A stretch of 64,000 bases of DNA from assembly GCA_016713885.1 (NCBI GenBank), contig JADJOF010000004.1:372001-436000 (forward strand), read 5' to 3'. The notes under the pieces were generated by a model, which did not search any database, was not told the origin of the DNA, and saw only the letters and a program-made list of their open reading frames with translations. The translations under genes were made by a program, and so were the position numbers. The stretch comes from Bdellovibrionales bacterium (GTDB lineage: Bacteria > Bdellovibrionota > Bdellovibrionia > Bdellovibrionales > JAMPXM01). Numbering within the stretch: position 1 is the stretch's first letter; every line of letters starts with the position of its first letter. Below, piece by piece: positions 34,388-43,482 of this stretch.

Positions 34388-35353
34388 TTGGACAACAATA
34401 TTTTCATAACAGGCGGAACGGGATTCGTTGGGCTTCACGTCAGGGAGCACCTTCTCCAAAGGAAAAATGGCCCTAACAAACTCCATGTCATCTCTCGCCA
34501 AACATTGGAAGCCGATGAGCGAACTCATGTCTACCATGGCGATCTCAAGAAGGCCAATGACCTGGCCACCTTTCTGTCCAACCCAGGCACACTTATTCAC
34601 CTAGCTTATGCTCCCAACGATGAAAGCGGAACCGCCGAAAAAGTCGCTCGTGCACTTATCCAAACTGCGAAAGAAAGGGGAATCACGCGAATCATCCACT
34701 GCAGCACGGCCGTAGTTGTCGGACGGCAAGATGCCAACATGATTAACGAAGACTCCCCTTGTTTTCCATACTCTGAGTATGAGAAAATCAAACTTCGTCT
34801 CGAATCCATATTTCTCAACGAAACACCATCCGACATCGACGTCTTCATCATCCGACCAACGGCAGTCTTCGGGCCAGGCGGGAAGAACCTTGTTAAGTTG
34901 GTGCAGGATCGTATTCAAAATGGCGCTTTTAAAAACTATTTGACCGACTGCCTGTACGGCGACCGCACACTCAATCTAGTCAGCGTCAATCGTGTGGCGG
35001 CGGCAATCGCTCATTTTGCCACAGTTCACATTACCCCCATTGCCGAGAGGCCTACTCGAGAAGTCGTTATCTTGAGTTCTGACGAAGATCCCGATAACAA
35101 CTATAAATACCTGGCACTTCAAATTTGTCGACACTTCAACACCCGGAAGCTGCCTGTCCCAACAATTTCTTTTTTGCAGCTTGTTCTGCCGTTTGCACTT
35201 CGCCTTGCCGGTCGCTCTGGCGTTAATCCTAAAAGACGATACCTATCAAACAAAATCACGACATGGGGGTTTCAAGACGAAAGCACGTTCAAACAAGAAC
35301 TCTCCAACTATCTCAATTGGTTAAAAATATCCCAGACTGTTCGTGACTTGTGA
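34388..35353 (+). CDS. NAD(P)-dependent sugar epimerase/dehydratase family SDR
   Basis: This extended SDR of about 321 residues begins IFITGGTGFVGLHV, with HCSTAVVVGRQD and PYSEYEKIKLR as the active-site region. In place of the usual YxxxK it has YEKIK preceded by YSEYEK, so Tyr and Lys are present. IIRPTAVFGPGGKNLV is typical of NAD-dependent epimerases. The substrate is not predictable. The start is TTG 34388; the gene is divergent from legB and overlaps the next gene by four bases (GTGA). Confidence 0.72.
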   Translation: MDNNIFITGGTGFVGLHVREHLLQRKNGPNKLHVISRQTLEADERTHVYHGDLKKANDLATFLSNPGTLIHLAYAPNDESGTAEKVARALIQTAKERGITRIIHCSTAVVVGRQDANMINEDSPCFPYSEYEKIKLRLESIFLNETPSDIDVFIIRPTAVFGPGGKNLVKLVQDRIQNGAFKNYLTDCLYGDRTLNLVSVNRVAAAIAHFATVHITPIAERPTREVVILSSDEDPDNNYKYLALQICRHFNTRKLPVPTISFLQLVLPFALRLAGRSGVNPKRRYLSNKITTWGFQDESTFKQELSNYLNWLKISQTVRDL

Positions 35354-36468
35354 AGATCGTCCTCGTCAACACGCATTTGGATCCTCAATCTGGCGGCGGA
35401 TACACCCACCGAACACTTGAACTTGCCCGGGCGCTTTCAAAACTTGGCCATAACGCGGTATTGGTCTCCACTGACTTTCGGTTTAGCACCGAAGCAAGAG
35501 CAGAAGTGGCCGGTTTCGAAACCTTCCTTTTTGAAACAAGAGTTGCACGTTTTTTCATTCCGAGGTTTGACGTCAATAAACTGGCATCGGCTATCTCTGG
35601 CGCCAACCTCATTCACATGATGGGATACTGGTCAGTACTCAACTTCTGGATAGCACGATACGCCCGCAGGCTTGGAGTTCCATATGTTATCTCCCCGGCG
35701 GGCGCCCTTCCTCCAATTGGCAGATCGAGAGTCCTTAAGTTTGTCTTCCATGCCCTGATCGGCAAAGAAGTCCTAAAGCACGCAGCCAAAATCATTGCGA
35801 TCACCCCGCGAGAAGCAAAACAACTTGAAGTCTTTGGCATCAACAAGTCACGCATCCAAATCGTGCCCAATGGCGTACCAGAGCACTTCTTTCTACCCGT
35901 TCCATCCGTTGAACTCCTGAAAAGAACGATTGCCGATACGCCCTACGTCTTGTTCATTGGCCGCCTCAATCCCATAAAGGGGCCTGATCTTTTGCTCGAG
36001 GCCTATCGGCAAACCGACTTACCCGCAAGAGGTATCCATTTGGTTATCGCTGGTCCCGACGAAGGAATGCAGGCCGCGCTCAAGGCGACCGTCGAAAAAT
36101 TCGATCTATCAAAACTCGTGCATATGCCGGGGTACCTCGACAATACAGCAAAACAGGTCGCCTATAGTAATTGTCTATTTTTGGCAATCACCTCACGGTC
36201 CGAGGCAATGTCGCTAGTCGCATTAGAAGCTGCCGCAATGGGACGGCCTGTTCTACTGACTTCCTGCTGTGGCTTCGACGAAGTCGAGCAGATCGGCGGC
36301 GGTGTCATCTCGCCCATAACAGTGCCCGGCATTGCAAATGGACTGTCAAAACTTGCCAAACTCACGAAAATGGAACTCGATGACATGGGGGCCCGGCTAC
36401 GCTCACATGTTCGAGCCAAATATACCTGGACGACTCTCGCAAACTCGATTCTCGATCGTTCGAATTGA
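35350..36468 (+). CDS. Glycosyltransferase family 4
   Basis: This 372-residue GT-B enzyme has a glycine-rich N-terminal loop (SGGGYTHRTLELARAL), YVISPAGALPP, VLFIGRLNPIKGPDLLLEAY and the donor-binding EX7E motif in SRSEAMSLVALEAAAMGRP. It is a retaining transferase of GT4. The start is GTG 35350, overlapping the previous stop. It is second in a five-gene plus-strand operon. Confidence 0.88.
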   Translation: MKIVLVNTHLDPQSGGGYTHRTLELARALSKLGHNAVLVSTDFRFSTEARAEVAGFETFLFETRVARFFIPRFDVNKLASAISGANLIHMMGYWSVLNFWIARYARRLGVPYVISPAGALPPIGRSRVLKFVFHALIGKEVLKHAAKIIAITPREAKQLEVFGINKSRIQIVPNGVPEHFFLPVPSVELLKRTIADTPYVLFIGRLNPIKGPDLLLEAYRQTDLPARGIHLVIAGPDEGMQAALKATVEKFDLSKLVHMPGYLDNTAKQVAYSNCLFLAITSRSEAMSLVALEAAAMGRPVLLTSCCGFDEVEQIGGGVISPITVPGIANGLSKLAKLTKMELDDMGARLRSHVRAKYTWTTLANSILDRSN

Positions 36469-36503
36469 CTTGAGGCATGCGGCAGTCGAAAAAAAGAACT
36501 AAT

Positions 36504-37085
36504 ATGGGATACTACGCAGCTTATACAGATCAGCTTCTTACTGCCTTAATGGGACTTGAAATTACTGCTCGCTCGGGAGCGAAGCTCGACAACGAGGCCG
36601 GGCTCCAAGAATGGTGTGAGTGGACGGCTCGCTGGAAAGAACATCGCCGCAATCTATTTTTCATCGGCAATGGAGCAAGCGCCGCCATGTCAAGCCACAT
36701 GTCGGCAGACGCCGCCAAAAATGGCGGTTTAAAAGCTCGGTGCCTCAATGAGCCCGCTCTTGTCACGGCCATCGGAAATGACCTCGAATACCGTCAAGTT
36801 TTTGCGCTTCAACTCGATCGATACGCAGAAAAAAATGATGCTCTTATCACGATAAGCAGTTCAGGGAACTCCCCCAATATTGTCGCGGCAATAGAAAAAG
36901 CACGATCACTCGATATGCAGATCGTAACGCTATCAGGCTTAAAGTCAGACAATTTCAGTCGAACCCTCGGAGACCTCAACTTCTACATTCCCGCAAACCG
37001 CTACGGGCTAGTCGAGTCCGCACATCAAGCTTTGCTGCACTGCTGGCTTGATCGCTACCTGGCCACCCTCGGTATTGAAATGTGA
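36504..37085 (+). CDS. SIS-domain sugar isomerase (GmhA-like)
   Basis: This protein of about 193 residues has a single SIS domain: NLFFIGNGASAAMSSHMSAD (phosphosugar-binding loop), ITISSSGNSPNIVAAI and an ESAHQALLHCWLD C-terminal helix, all as in GmhA sedoheptulose-7-phosphate isomerases. It may supply heptose, or act on an amino-hexose phosphate for the GDP route of legionaminic acid. The ATG at 36504 fits the fold better than 36477. Its end overlaps the longest open frame of the deacetylase gene. Confidence 0.75.
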   Translation: MGYYAAYTDQLLTALMGLEITARSGAKLDNEAGLQEWCEWTARWKEHRRNLFFIGNGASAAMSSHMSADAAKNGGLKARCLNEPALVTAIGNDLEYRQVFALQLDRYAEKNDALITISSSGNSPNIVAAIEKARSLDMQIVTLSGLKSDNFSRTLGDLNFYIPANRYGLVESAHQALLHCWLDRYLATLGIEM

Positions 37086-37098
37086 GACGGTCGCCTTA

Positions 37099-38043
37099 AT
37101 GACATATCATGTACACCGTCCACACGGGATAATGTTCCACCATTTTTACGATCACGCCCATCCAAAGGGACAAGGGGCGATCTCAGCCAATGATCTAGAA
37201 AAGATCATTCGGTTTCTGGGGCCCGACAGAATCCTTACCGCAAAAGAGTGGGCACAGCGATCGCTTGCACGCACCCTTCGTCCGGGAAATCTTTGCATCA
37301 CATTTGACGACAACCTGCTCTGTCAATACGACGTCGCGCTCCCAATACTTCGTCATTTCGGCATCACGGCATTTTGGTTTGCACCTACGGCCGTACTCGA
37401 AGGCAACCTTGAACGTCTTGAACTATACCGCTTCTTTCGCACCACCACATTTGACACCATTGATGATTTCTACAGCGCTTTTTTTAGAACGATCGAACAC
37501 TCGGCGTACGCAGCAATTGTAGAACCCGCAATGATGACGTTTAAAGCAGATCAGTATCTTAAAGACTTCACTTTCTATACAAGTAACGATCGACGCTTTC
37601 GCTTCATCCGTGATCATGTCTTAGGACCAGACAAGTACAATAACATAATGGACTCAATGCTTGACGCCGCAGACTTCGACCGCAGGACGACTGGTAGGCG
37701 ACTATGGATGACAGAAGCCATGTTGCGCGAACTCGCAAGTGACGGACATATCATCGGGCTACATAGTCACACCCATCCCACCAACCTGGCCGCCCTCGAC
37801 AGAAACGACCAACTCACCGAATACCAAAAAAGCAAGGCGCGACTGACGGAGATTATCGGTTCTAAGCCAATAACAATGTCGCATCCATGCAACTCCTATA
37901 ACCGAGATACCATTGACGTCCTTAGGAACTTGGCGTCAAAATCGGTTTTTCGCGCAAATATGGCAATGACCGAAGTTCCGTCGGATTTTGAACTTCCGAG
38001 GGAAGACCACGCGAATATACTCAAACTTGTAGAGCCAATATGA
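37099..38043 (+). CDS. NodB-type polysaccharide/sugar deacetylase
   Basis: This protein of about 314 residues has the CE4 motif LCITFDDNLLCQYDVALPIL (catalytic Asp pair, residues about 67-80) and a zinc-binding GLHSHTHPTNL block near residue 220. It has no signal peptide, so it acts in the cytoplasm, probably removing an N-acetyl group from a nucleotide- or lipid-linked sugar. The ATG at 37099 starts at the first conserved residues. It overlaps the formyltransferase gene by four bases (ATGA). Confidence 0.8.
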   Translation: MTYHVHRPHGIMFHHFYDHAHPKGQGAISANDLEKIIRFLGPDRILTAKEWAQRSLARTLRPGNLCITFDDNLLCQYDVALPILRHFGITAFWFAPTAVLEGNLERLELYRFFRTTTFDTIDDFYSAFFRTIEHSAYAAIVEPAMMTFKADQYLKDFTFYTSNDRRFRFIRDHVLGPDKYNNIMDSMLDAADFDRRTTGRRLWMTEAMLRELASDGHIIGLHSHTHPTNLAALDRNDQLTEYQKSKARLTEIIGSKPITMSHPCNSYNRDTIDVLRNLASKSVFRANMAMTEVPSDFELPREDHANILKLVEPI

Positions 38044-38834
38044 AGATCACTGTATTCACGAGTAATCAGCCTCGCCATCTTGCTCTTATTGAATCACTGG
38101 CATCGATTGCTGATACGGTCTATGCCGTTCAAGAATGCAATACGGTCTTCCCCGGACAGGTCCAAGATTTTTTCAGAAAATCTGACACTATGCAGAACTA
38201 CTTCTCTCACGTCGTCGCTGCCGAGCAATCAGTTTTTGGCCGACCACGCTTCACCCCCACCAATGTTCGTCACCTTCTCATAAAGATGGGCGATCTAAAC
38301 CTTTTGGAACTGGGTGCACTCGGCCCAGCTCTTGAGGCCGATACTTTTGTTGTTTTTGGTTCAAGCTATATCAAAGGTCCATTAATCGATAAATTAGTAG
38401 AGAGAAAAGCGCTCAATATTCACATGGGCACGTCTCCCTACTATAGAGGCAGTTCGTGCAACTTCTGGGCACTCTACGACAATCATCCCGAATATGTCGG
38501 TGCGACCATCCACCGTCTCTCTAAAGGACTCGATTCAGGACCAATGCTTTTTCACGCGTTGCCCAAAGCGACACTCGTCGATGGTTTCAAACTTGGAATG
38601 CTTGCCGTTCGAGCAGCACACGCTGGGCTTATAGATGCTATTACGAATAAGCGATTCGAAAATATGCCTACCGTTTTCCAAAATAAAGAAATGCTGATTA
38701 GATATACTCGAAACTCTGACTTTACTGACGACTGCGCCCAAGAGTACCTATTTCGCAGCCAATCACCGGAGGCCATTATGGCCGCTCTCGAGAAACGTGA
38801 TCTGACGGCTTTTCTTAATCCTTTTCTTCTCTAG
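38040..38834 (+). CDS. Formyltransferase-family protein (sugar N-formyltransferase candidate)
   Basis: This 264-residue protein has the formyltransferase catalytic triad: Asn126 and His128 in NIHMGTSPYYRG and Asp165 in KGLDSGPML. It lacks the C-terminal domain of methionyl-tRNA formyltransferase. Such short enzymes N-formylate amino sugars from N10-formyl-THF. Coming directly after a deacetylase, it may put a formyl group on the freed amine. It is convergent with wzx, overlapping by 20 bases. Confidence 0.8.
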   Translation: MKITVFTSNQPRHLALIESLASIADTVYAVQECNTVFPGQVQDFFRKSDTMQNYFSHVVAAEQSVFGRPRFTPTNVRHLLIKMGDLNLLELGALGPALEADTFVVFGSSYIKGPLIDKLVERKALNIHMGTSPYYRGSSCNFWALYDNHPEYVGATIHRLSKGLDSGPMLFHALPKATLVDGFKLGMLAVRAAHAGLIDAITNKRFENMPTVFQNKEMLIRYTRNSDFTDDCAQEYLFRSQSPEAIMAALEKRDLTAFLNPFLL

Positions 38835-40404
38835 AGCTCAGTAGCTTACAAAAATATCTATAGATCACCGCAAGCTCTGTATTTATCCAGATCAGATCCT
38901 GCTTTGTGAGCCCAAAAAACAGCGGAAACAATCGGCTCCCGACAAGACTTATCAACGTAAATAGCATCATCTCAAACGCCAATGAAACAAATCCAACCCC
39001 GCCAAACCAGCTTAAAACAATCTTCTGAACTACAAAGGCTATAGAAGTAAATGAACATACCGCTAAAAATTGGCGCAGAAGAAATCCGCCAAATTTCATG
39101 TTCAATCGACGAACAACGCCATGAAGCATCCAATTGACCGAAATCACCTGGAGAATAACTGCCTTCAGGGCAAGACCCAGGGCCCCCAACCCCCCTCCCC
39201 ATCGAGGAGCGACCAACAACGCGACAACAAGAAGCCCCACGACCGACGTAGAAAGACCAATATTTCTATAATAGGATGTATCTCCACGACTAAATAGGAC
39301 GACGCCACAGAGTTGACCAAGTACTTGATGAACTGGATAATAACTCATCACAAACACCACTATGGACGCAGAAGCGAACTCTTTGCCGGCCACCACATGA
39401 GTTAGAAACTCAGCATTGATCGCTATAAAGCTCGCCATGCCGGCCGCAACCCAATAGCTAACAGACACAGCGGTATGAAAGGCTCTTACAATAAAGTCGT
39501 GGTTTTCCCTATGAAACGCTGCCGCAAACTCACGATTCAAAATCGTCGAAACAGCGCTCGTAACCAGAACAAATATCGACGCTATTTGTAGTGCAAAGTT
39601 ATAATATCCTTGCTGCTCACTTCCGCCAGAAAGCTGCAGCACCCATCTTTCAAGAAGCAAAACACCACTGGAAACGATAGAATAAAAGATAAGCGGTTTT
39701 GCTCCATTCCAAAAAACAGGCGCCGCCGAAATCGCCCCTTCCCTCGAAACTTCAGCAACTGAGCGCTCTATCTTTAGCTCATTGACAACCTTTCGACTGG
39801 TAGCAAACACCATTAAAAGATTGACGCAAATTTGTAGCAGGAGTGCCGTCTTTAGATCTAAAATTTTCAGCACGTAGGCACCCAAAACAAGTAGAACCAG
39901 CACTATTCGAAAGAAAACACGCAGCCGTTCGGCCGGTACGGTCATCCCCATGGCATCGTTTGTTTTTTCGACGAGCTGACCCCACCAAACCGAGATCGCC
40001 CACAAAAATCCCAAGACAACGACCGACGAGCTAACGCCGGGCCAAATCGCGGTAGCCAACGTCGGTACCGCCAGCAACCCTGCAGTTACAACTACACTCA
40101 ATAAGCTCAACACCGTAATCAAGCGGGCATACACGGTAACAAGACCGTAGTAGACTCTACCGCGCGAAAGCGTCGAATAATAAGCCGTCGATGTACCGGA
40201 GTCGAGTATTCCGCACACACTTGTAAAGAAACTGGTAACAAAGCCGAATACTCCATAGCTTTGCGGCCCCAATGTTCGCGGGATCAAAAACTGAAGTGCG
40301 GCAGAAACGGCAAAAGAGACAAAGTTCCCTATAACTTTGAATGCCAGCCTTGACCGCAGCGCCGGCATACCTTCTTTCACCGAGCCACTCCTTTCGTCAT
40401 CCAA
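38815..40404 (-). CDS. wzx: Oligosaccharide-unit flippase (Wzx, MATE/MVF-like)
   Basis: This 529-residue hydrophobic protein has about twelve to fourteen predicted membrane segments. N-terminal FLIPRTLGPQSYGVFGFVTSF is the signature of polysaccharide-transporter flippases (PST family). It moves the undecaprenyl-linked repeat unit to the periplasm for Wzy. It lies 29 bases after the amidotransferase gene, in the hisF-hisH-wbuX-wzx minus-strand operon. Confidence 0.85.
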   Translation of the reverse strand: MDDERSGSVKEGMPALRSRLAFKVIGNFVSFAVSAALQFLIPRTLGPQSYGVFGFVTSFFTSVCGILDSGTSTAYYSTLSRGRVYYGLVTVYARLITVLSLLSVVVTAGLLAVPTLATAIWPGVSSSVVVLGFLWAISVWWGQLVEKTNDAMGMTVPAERLRVFFRIVLVLLVLGAYVLKILDLKTALLLQICVNLLMVFATSRKVVNELKIERSVAEVSREGAISAAPVFWNGAKPLIFYSIVSSGVLLLERWVLQLSGGSEQQGYYNFALQIASIFVLVTSAVSTILNREFAAAFHRENHDFIVRAFHTAVSVSYWVAAGMASFIAINAEFLTHVVAGKEFASASIVVFVMSYYPVHQVLGQLCGVVLFSRGDTSYYRNIGLSTSVVGLLVVALLVAPRWGGGLGALGLALKAVILQVISVNWMLHGVVRRLNMKFGGFLLRQFLAVCSFTSIAFVVQKIVLSWFGGVGFVSLAFEMMLFTLISLVGSRLFPLFFGLTKQDLIWINTELAVIYRYFCKLLSSREEKD

Positions 40405-40433
40405 ACTACGGTCGCCCGAGTCACATACTTAGG

Positions 40434-41792
40434 TTATGTTGCTGGCTGAGTTGGCCGGTCTGGCCTCACTTGGCGCCACTGCTCGTGCCAAACAGCATGA
40501 CGCAGACTCCACTGCCCATTCTCAAACTTCCAAAGGTGAGGAGACCGAAACCTATCAGTCAATTTCGAGAAGTAGTCCCTAGTAACAAGGGGCGTCTCAA
40601 ACATCTTAGATGCAATCGGATATTCTTTCTCCGGTATCGATAAATAGCGGAATACCTCTTCAGCAAAACGCTCCGGGTATTCGCCATCAAAGCGCTTCAC
40701 AAGAGCAACGCCCTCATCCCGATTGATATCGCCAGATCGAATTTCCTGAGCCGCATCATACGTAGCTCGACCAATGCCAAATTTTGTAAACAACGCATAA
40801 AAATTAAAGTCATCCATACGATCATCAATACTGGTGTACTTCGAATATGTACCAATGGTTCGCTCGGGAGAGGCCTGAAAACCACCATGTTCAACGGCAT
40901 AGTAGTAACAAGATTGAGGATGCCACTTCAAATAGTACCCAAGGTAGTGAACCTTCACGCCTTTCTCTTTGAGCGGTGCCGGATCAGGGGGCATGTACGG
41001 AGCCAACTCCGCCGAATGGACACCAAATTGCTCCACGAGATCTTTAACGGAAACCCCGCTAAGGAACACATTCGACTTATCCTCGGACGCGAAATAACCC
41101 CAGTCACGCTCTGCCTTAGCATTGTCCTGAATTGGATTTCCATATTCTGCTTCATTTTCTCCAAAGAAAACGAGAGGGATATCAAACATTGCCGCCAGCT
41201 TGGGAGCCATAAATTTTTGCCCCAAAATGAATGGCTGAAACGGATGAAACAATGTCTCCGTCGCTAAGCGAGTCAGTAGGCGATGGATGCGCCCATTGGG
41301 TGTGAAAAGATAGTTATCAAATCCAGCATGGATCCACGCCATTTGATTCTTCCAACCCCAATCGGTATAAATGTGCGGAGCCCAGGTAACGGTTAACGGA
41401 TTCATCCCGTACTTGTATTTCAACACATGGGCAGCGTAGAAACTGTCTTTGCCTCCAGAGCCCGGAACCAAACAATCATATCGTCCATCAGTTCTCCGAT
41501 ATTTTGCCAAAACAGCCATTAGTTCTTTTTCGCGCTCAACCCAGTCTATTGTTCCTTGTTTTGACTCCGCTGCTCGACACGCATCACACACGCCATTTTC
41601 ATCAAAATTGATTGTCTTCTTTATTGTTGTCGCTGTGTGCTTATGCTCAACCTCGGAGTTCGGACGTTGGTTCGAAATTATACACACTCTGCAAAATTTG
41701 ACATCGGTCGGCAGACCGAACTTTGCATCAAAAACGCCGTTAGACCCATAAATATCCAAGTCAATTTCGCCAGGTTTTTTTATCATATCCAT
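40434..41792 (-). CDS. wbuX: N-acetyl sugar amidotransferase (WbuX/WbpG/PseA/PtmG-like)
   Basis: This 452-residue protein has N-terminal CRVCIISNQRP and CDACR (paired cysteines, likely zinc), then the PP-loop ATP motif CLVPGSGGKDSFYAAHVL at about 105-122. FFGENEAEYGNP is a family hallmark. These enzymes turn an N-acetyl group of a sugar into an acetamidino group, using ammonia channelled from HisH/HisF homologues encoded just upstream. In Legionella and Campylobacter the substrate is legionaminic or pseudaminic acid. Confidence 0.88.
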   Translation of the reverse strand: MDMIKKPGEIDLDIYGSNGVFDAKFGLPTDVKFCRVCIISNQRPNSEVEHKHTATTIKKTINFDENGVCDACRAAESKQGTIDWVEREKELMAVLAKYRRTDGRYDCLVPGSGGKDSFYAAHVLKYKYGMNPLTVTWAPHIYTDWGWKNQMAWIHAGFDNYLFTPNGRIHRLLTRLATETLFHPFQPFILGQKFMAPKLAAMFDIPLVFFGENEAEYGNPIQDNAKAERDWGYFASEDKSNVFLSGVSVKDLVEQFGVHSAELAPYMPPDPAPLKEKGVKVHYLGYYLKWHPQSCYYYAVEHGGFQASPERTIGTYSKYTSIDDRMDDFNFYALFTKFGIGRATYDAAQEIRSGDINRDEGVALVKRFDGEYPERFAEEVFRYLSIPEKEYPIASKMFETPLVTRDYFSKLTDRFRSPHLWKFENGQWSLRHAVWHEQWRQVRPDRPTQPAT

Positions 41793-41897
41793 ACGTCACT
41801 CCCCGGGGCCAACTCTCAACACTACTCTAAAAAAAGTGAGCCGAGCTAATCGCAATTTGTACAGACTGGCAAGCGTCTTAACCCTAAAGGCCAAATG

Positions 41898-42533
41898 CTA
41901 AAAGCTAAGAAAGTTCTCTAGGATTTTCAAACCAACCGGACCACTTTTCTCGGGATGGAACTGACAGCCGAAAATTGCCCCACGCTGTATCGCCGCAGTT
42001 AGCTCGTGACCATGGAAGTCACATTTCGCAAGCCGTATTTCGCTTTCATCAGGAACAGCATGGAACGAATGAACAAAATAGACTGCCGGATCTTTGGGCA
42101 AGCCCGTCAGGGCAGACTCGTCCCAACTCTGACTAGAACCCGGCGTCAAAGTAGACCAACCAATATGCGGCACCTTAACCAAGTTCCCACCGACACTTTG
42201 AGAGGGAATCCGACAAACCCTGCCAGTCAACACCCCGAGACCGGCAGAAGCTCCAAATTCATCACTTTCAGAAAATAGCATCTGCATTCCGAGACAAATT
42301 CCAAGAAACGGTCGTTCATGCCGTATATAGGCACGAATACTTGGCACCAGATCTCTAACTTCCAGCGCTTTCATTCCGTCTGCAAATGCCCCGACCCCAG
42401 GTAAAATCAGTCTCTCGGCGTTCTCAATCAGCCTGGCGTCAGAAGTGAGAGTAGCCATCGCTCCGGCCCTCTCAAGCGCCCGTAAAACGCTAAATACATT
42501 GCCGGCACCGTAGTCTACAACAATCGTCCTCAT
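41898..42533 (-). CDS. hisH: HisH-like glutamine amidotransferase subunit (WbuY-like)
   Basis: This 211-residue class I glutaminase has nucleophile Cys80 in FLGICLGMQMLF and the His/Glu pair in GCQFHPEKSG near the C-terminus. No other histidine genes are nearby. In O-antigen clusters this copy supplies ammonia to WbuX-type enzymes together with a HisF homologue. It overlaps hisF by four bases. The 105-bp gap to wbuX shows no gene. Confidence 0.88.
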   Translation of the reverse strand: MRTIVVDYGAGNVFSVLRALERAGAMATLTSDARLIENAERLILPGVGAFADGMKALEVRDLVPSIRAYIRHERPFLGICLGMQMLFSESDEFGASAGLGVLTGRVCRIPSQSVGGNLVKVPHIGWSTLTPGSSQSWDESALTGLPKDPAVYFVHSFHAVPDESEIRLAKCDFHGHELTAAIQRGAIFGCQFHPEKSGPVGLKILENFLSF

Positions 42534-43300
42534 GGAGCCGTCCGTACACCTAGGCTGTGTCGCTGCGCATAATCGCGCAACTCCGCAACCGTATATTGTT
42601 TGTAATGAAGCACGTGAGCCATTGCCACAGCATCAGCGCCAGCCTCAACCGAAGAAACTAGATCTTCTGGTTTTCCCATTCCTCCGCTGGCAATAACCGG
42701 GATGCCGACCGCCCCCGACACCGCGGCAATCAAATCCAAATCAAAACCTTTGCGAGTTCCTTCCTGATCAACACTCGTCAACAAAAGCTCACCGGCGCCT
42801 AACTTCTCTACCTCACGCGCCCACTCAACAACATCGAGACCCGCCTTCTCTCGGCCGTTGTCCGTGCACACCTCCCAGCGACCAACTCCTGCTCGCTTGG
42901 CCTCAATCGAACCAACCATCGCTTGAGAACCAAACTGTCGAGCGACCTGTGACACCAAACTGGGCCTATGTACAACTGCCGTATTGATCGCGACCTTGTC
43001 GGCCCCGCTACGAAATGCGAGCTGCACATCGTCAACGGACCGGATCCCTCCCCCTACGGTAAGAGGAATCATAATCTCACGGGCGGCACTCGCAACAATG
43101 TCATGCAAGCCATTTCGCCCGTACAAACTGGCTACAATGTCCATATAGATTATCTCATCTATTCCAGCCTCATGATACTTTCGAGCAAACTCAATAGGAC
43201 TACCGACGACACGGAGCCCCTCAAGATGAATGCCCTTAATTAGATTCGGACCTTTGATATCAAGACGCGAAATTAGTCGAACATTTTTCACAGGTTTCAA
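42530..43300 (-). CDS. hisF: HisF-like ammonia-channelling subunit (WbuZ-like)
   Basis: This 256-residue TIM barrel begins SRLDIKGPNLIKGIHLEGLR, with a catalytic-type Asp, then PLTVGGGIRSVDD, LLTSVDQEGTRKG (second Asp) and VIASGGMG. The N-terminal LDIKGPNLIKGI pattern fits the glycosyl-amidation WbuZ branch rather than histidine biosynthesis. It pairs with the HisH homologue. It is the first gene of the minus operon and divergent from legC. Confidence 0.87.
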   Translation of the reverse strand: MKPVKNVRLISRLDIKGPNLIKGIHLEGLRVVGSPIEFARKYHEAGIDEIIYMDIVASLYGRNGLHDIVASAAREIMIPLTVGGGIRSVDDVQLAFRSGADKVAINTAVVHRPSLVSQVARQFGSQAMVGSIEAKRAGVGRWEVCTDNGREKAGLDVVEWAREVEKLGAGELLLTSVDQEGTRKGFDLDLIAAVSGAVGIPVIASGGMGKPEDLVSSVEAGADAVAMAHVLHYKQYTVAELRDYAQRHSLGVRTAP

Positions 43301-43482
43301 AAGTTGACGCCAGTTCGCCCAAAGTCAACGGTGTTTTCGCTGCAGAGGACCATCCAAGTCCCCGTAGAAGCATTCAGGTCAATACCCGGGCAACGACGTT
43401 CTCATGCCTCGAAAATCAGATGACCTTCTATTGTCCAGCAAGATAATAGTCCCGTGGCCCGAGCAGCCAAGGAGAACGCCGA

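Noticed and set aside
41898..43300. Histidine biosynthesis operon
   Set aside because: Only hisH and hisF homologues are present, directly beside an N-acetyl sugar amidotransferase; the HisF N-terminal motif fits the glycan-amidation branch.
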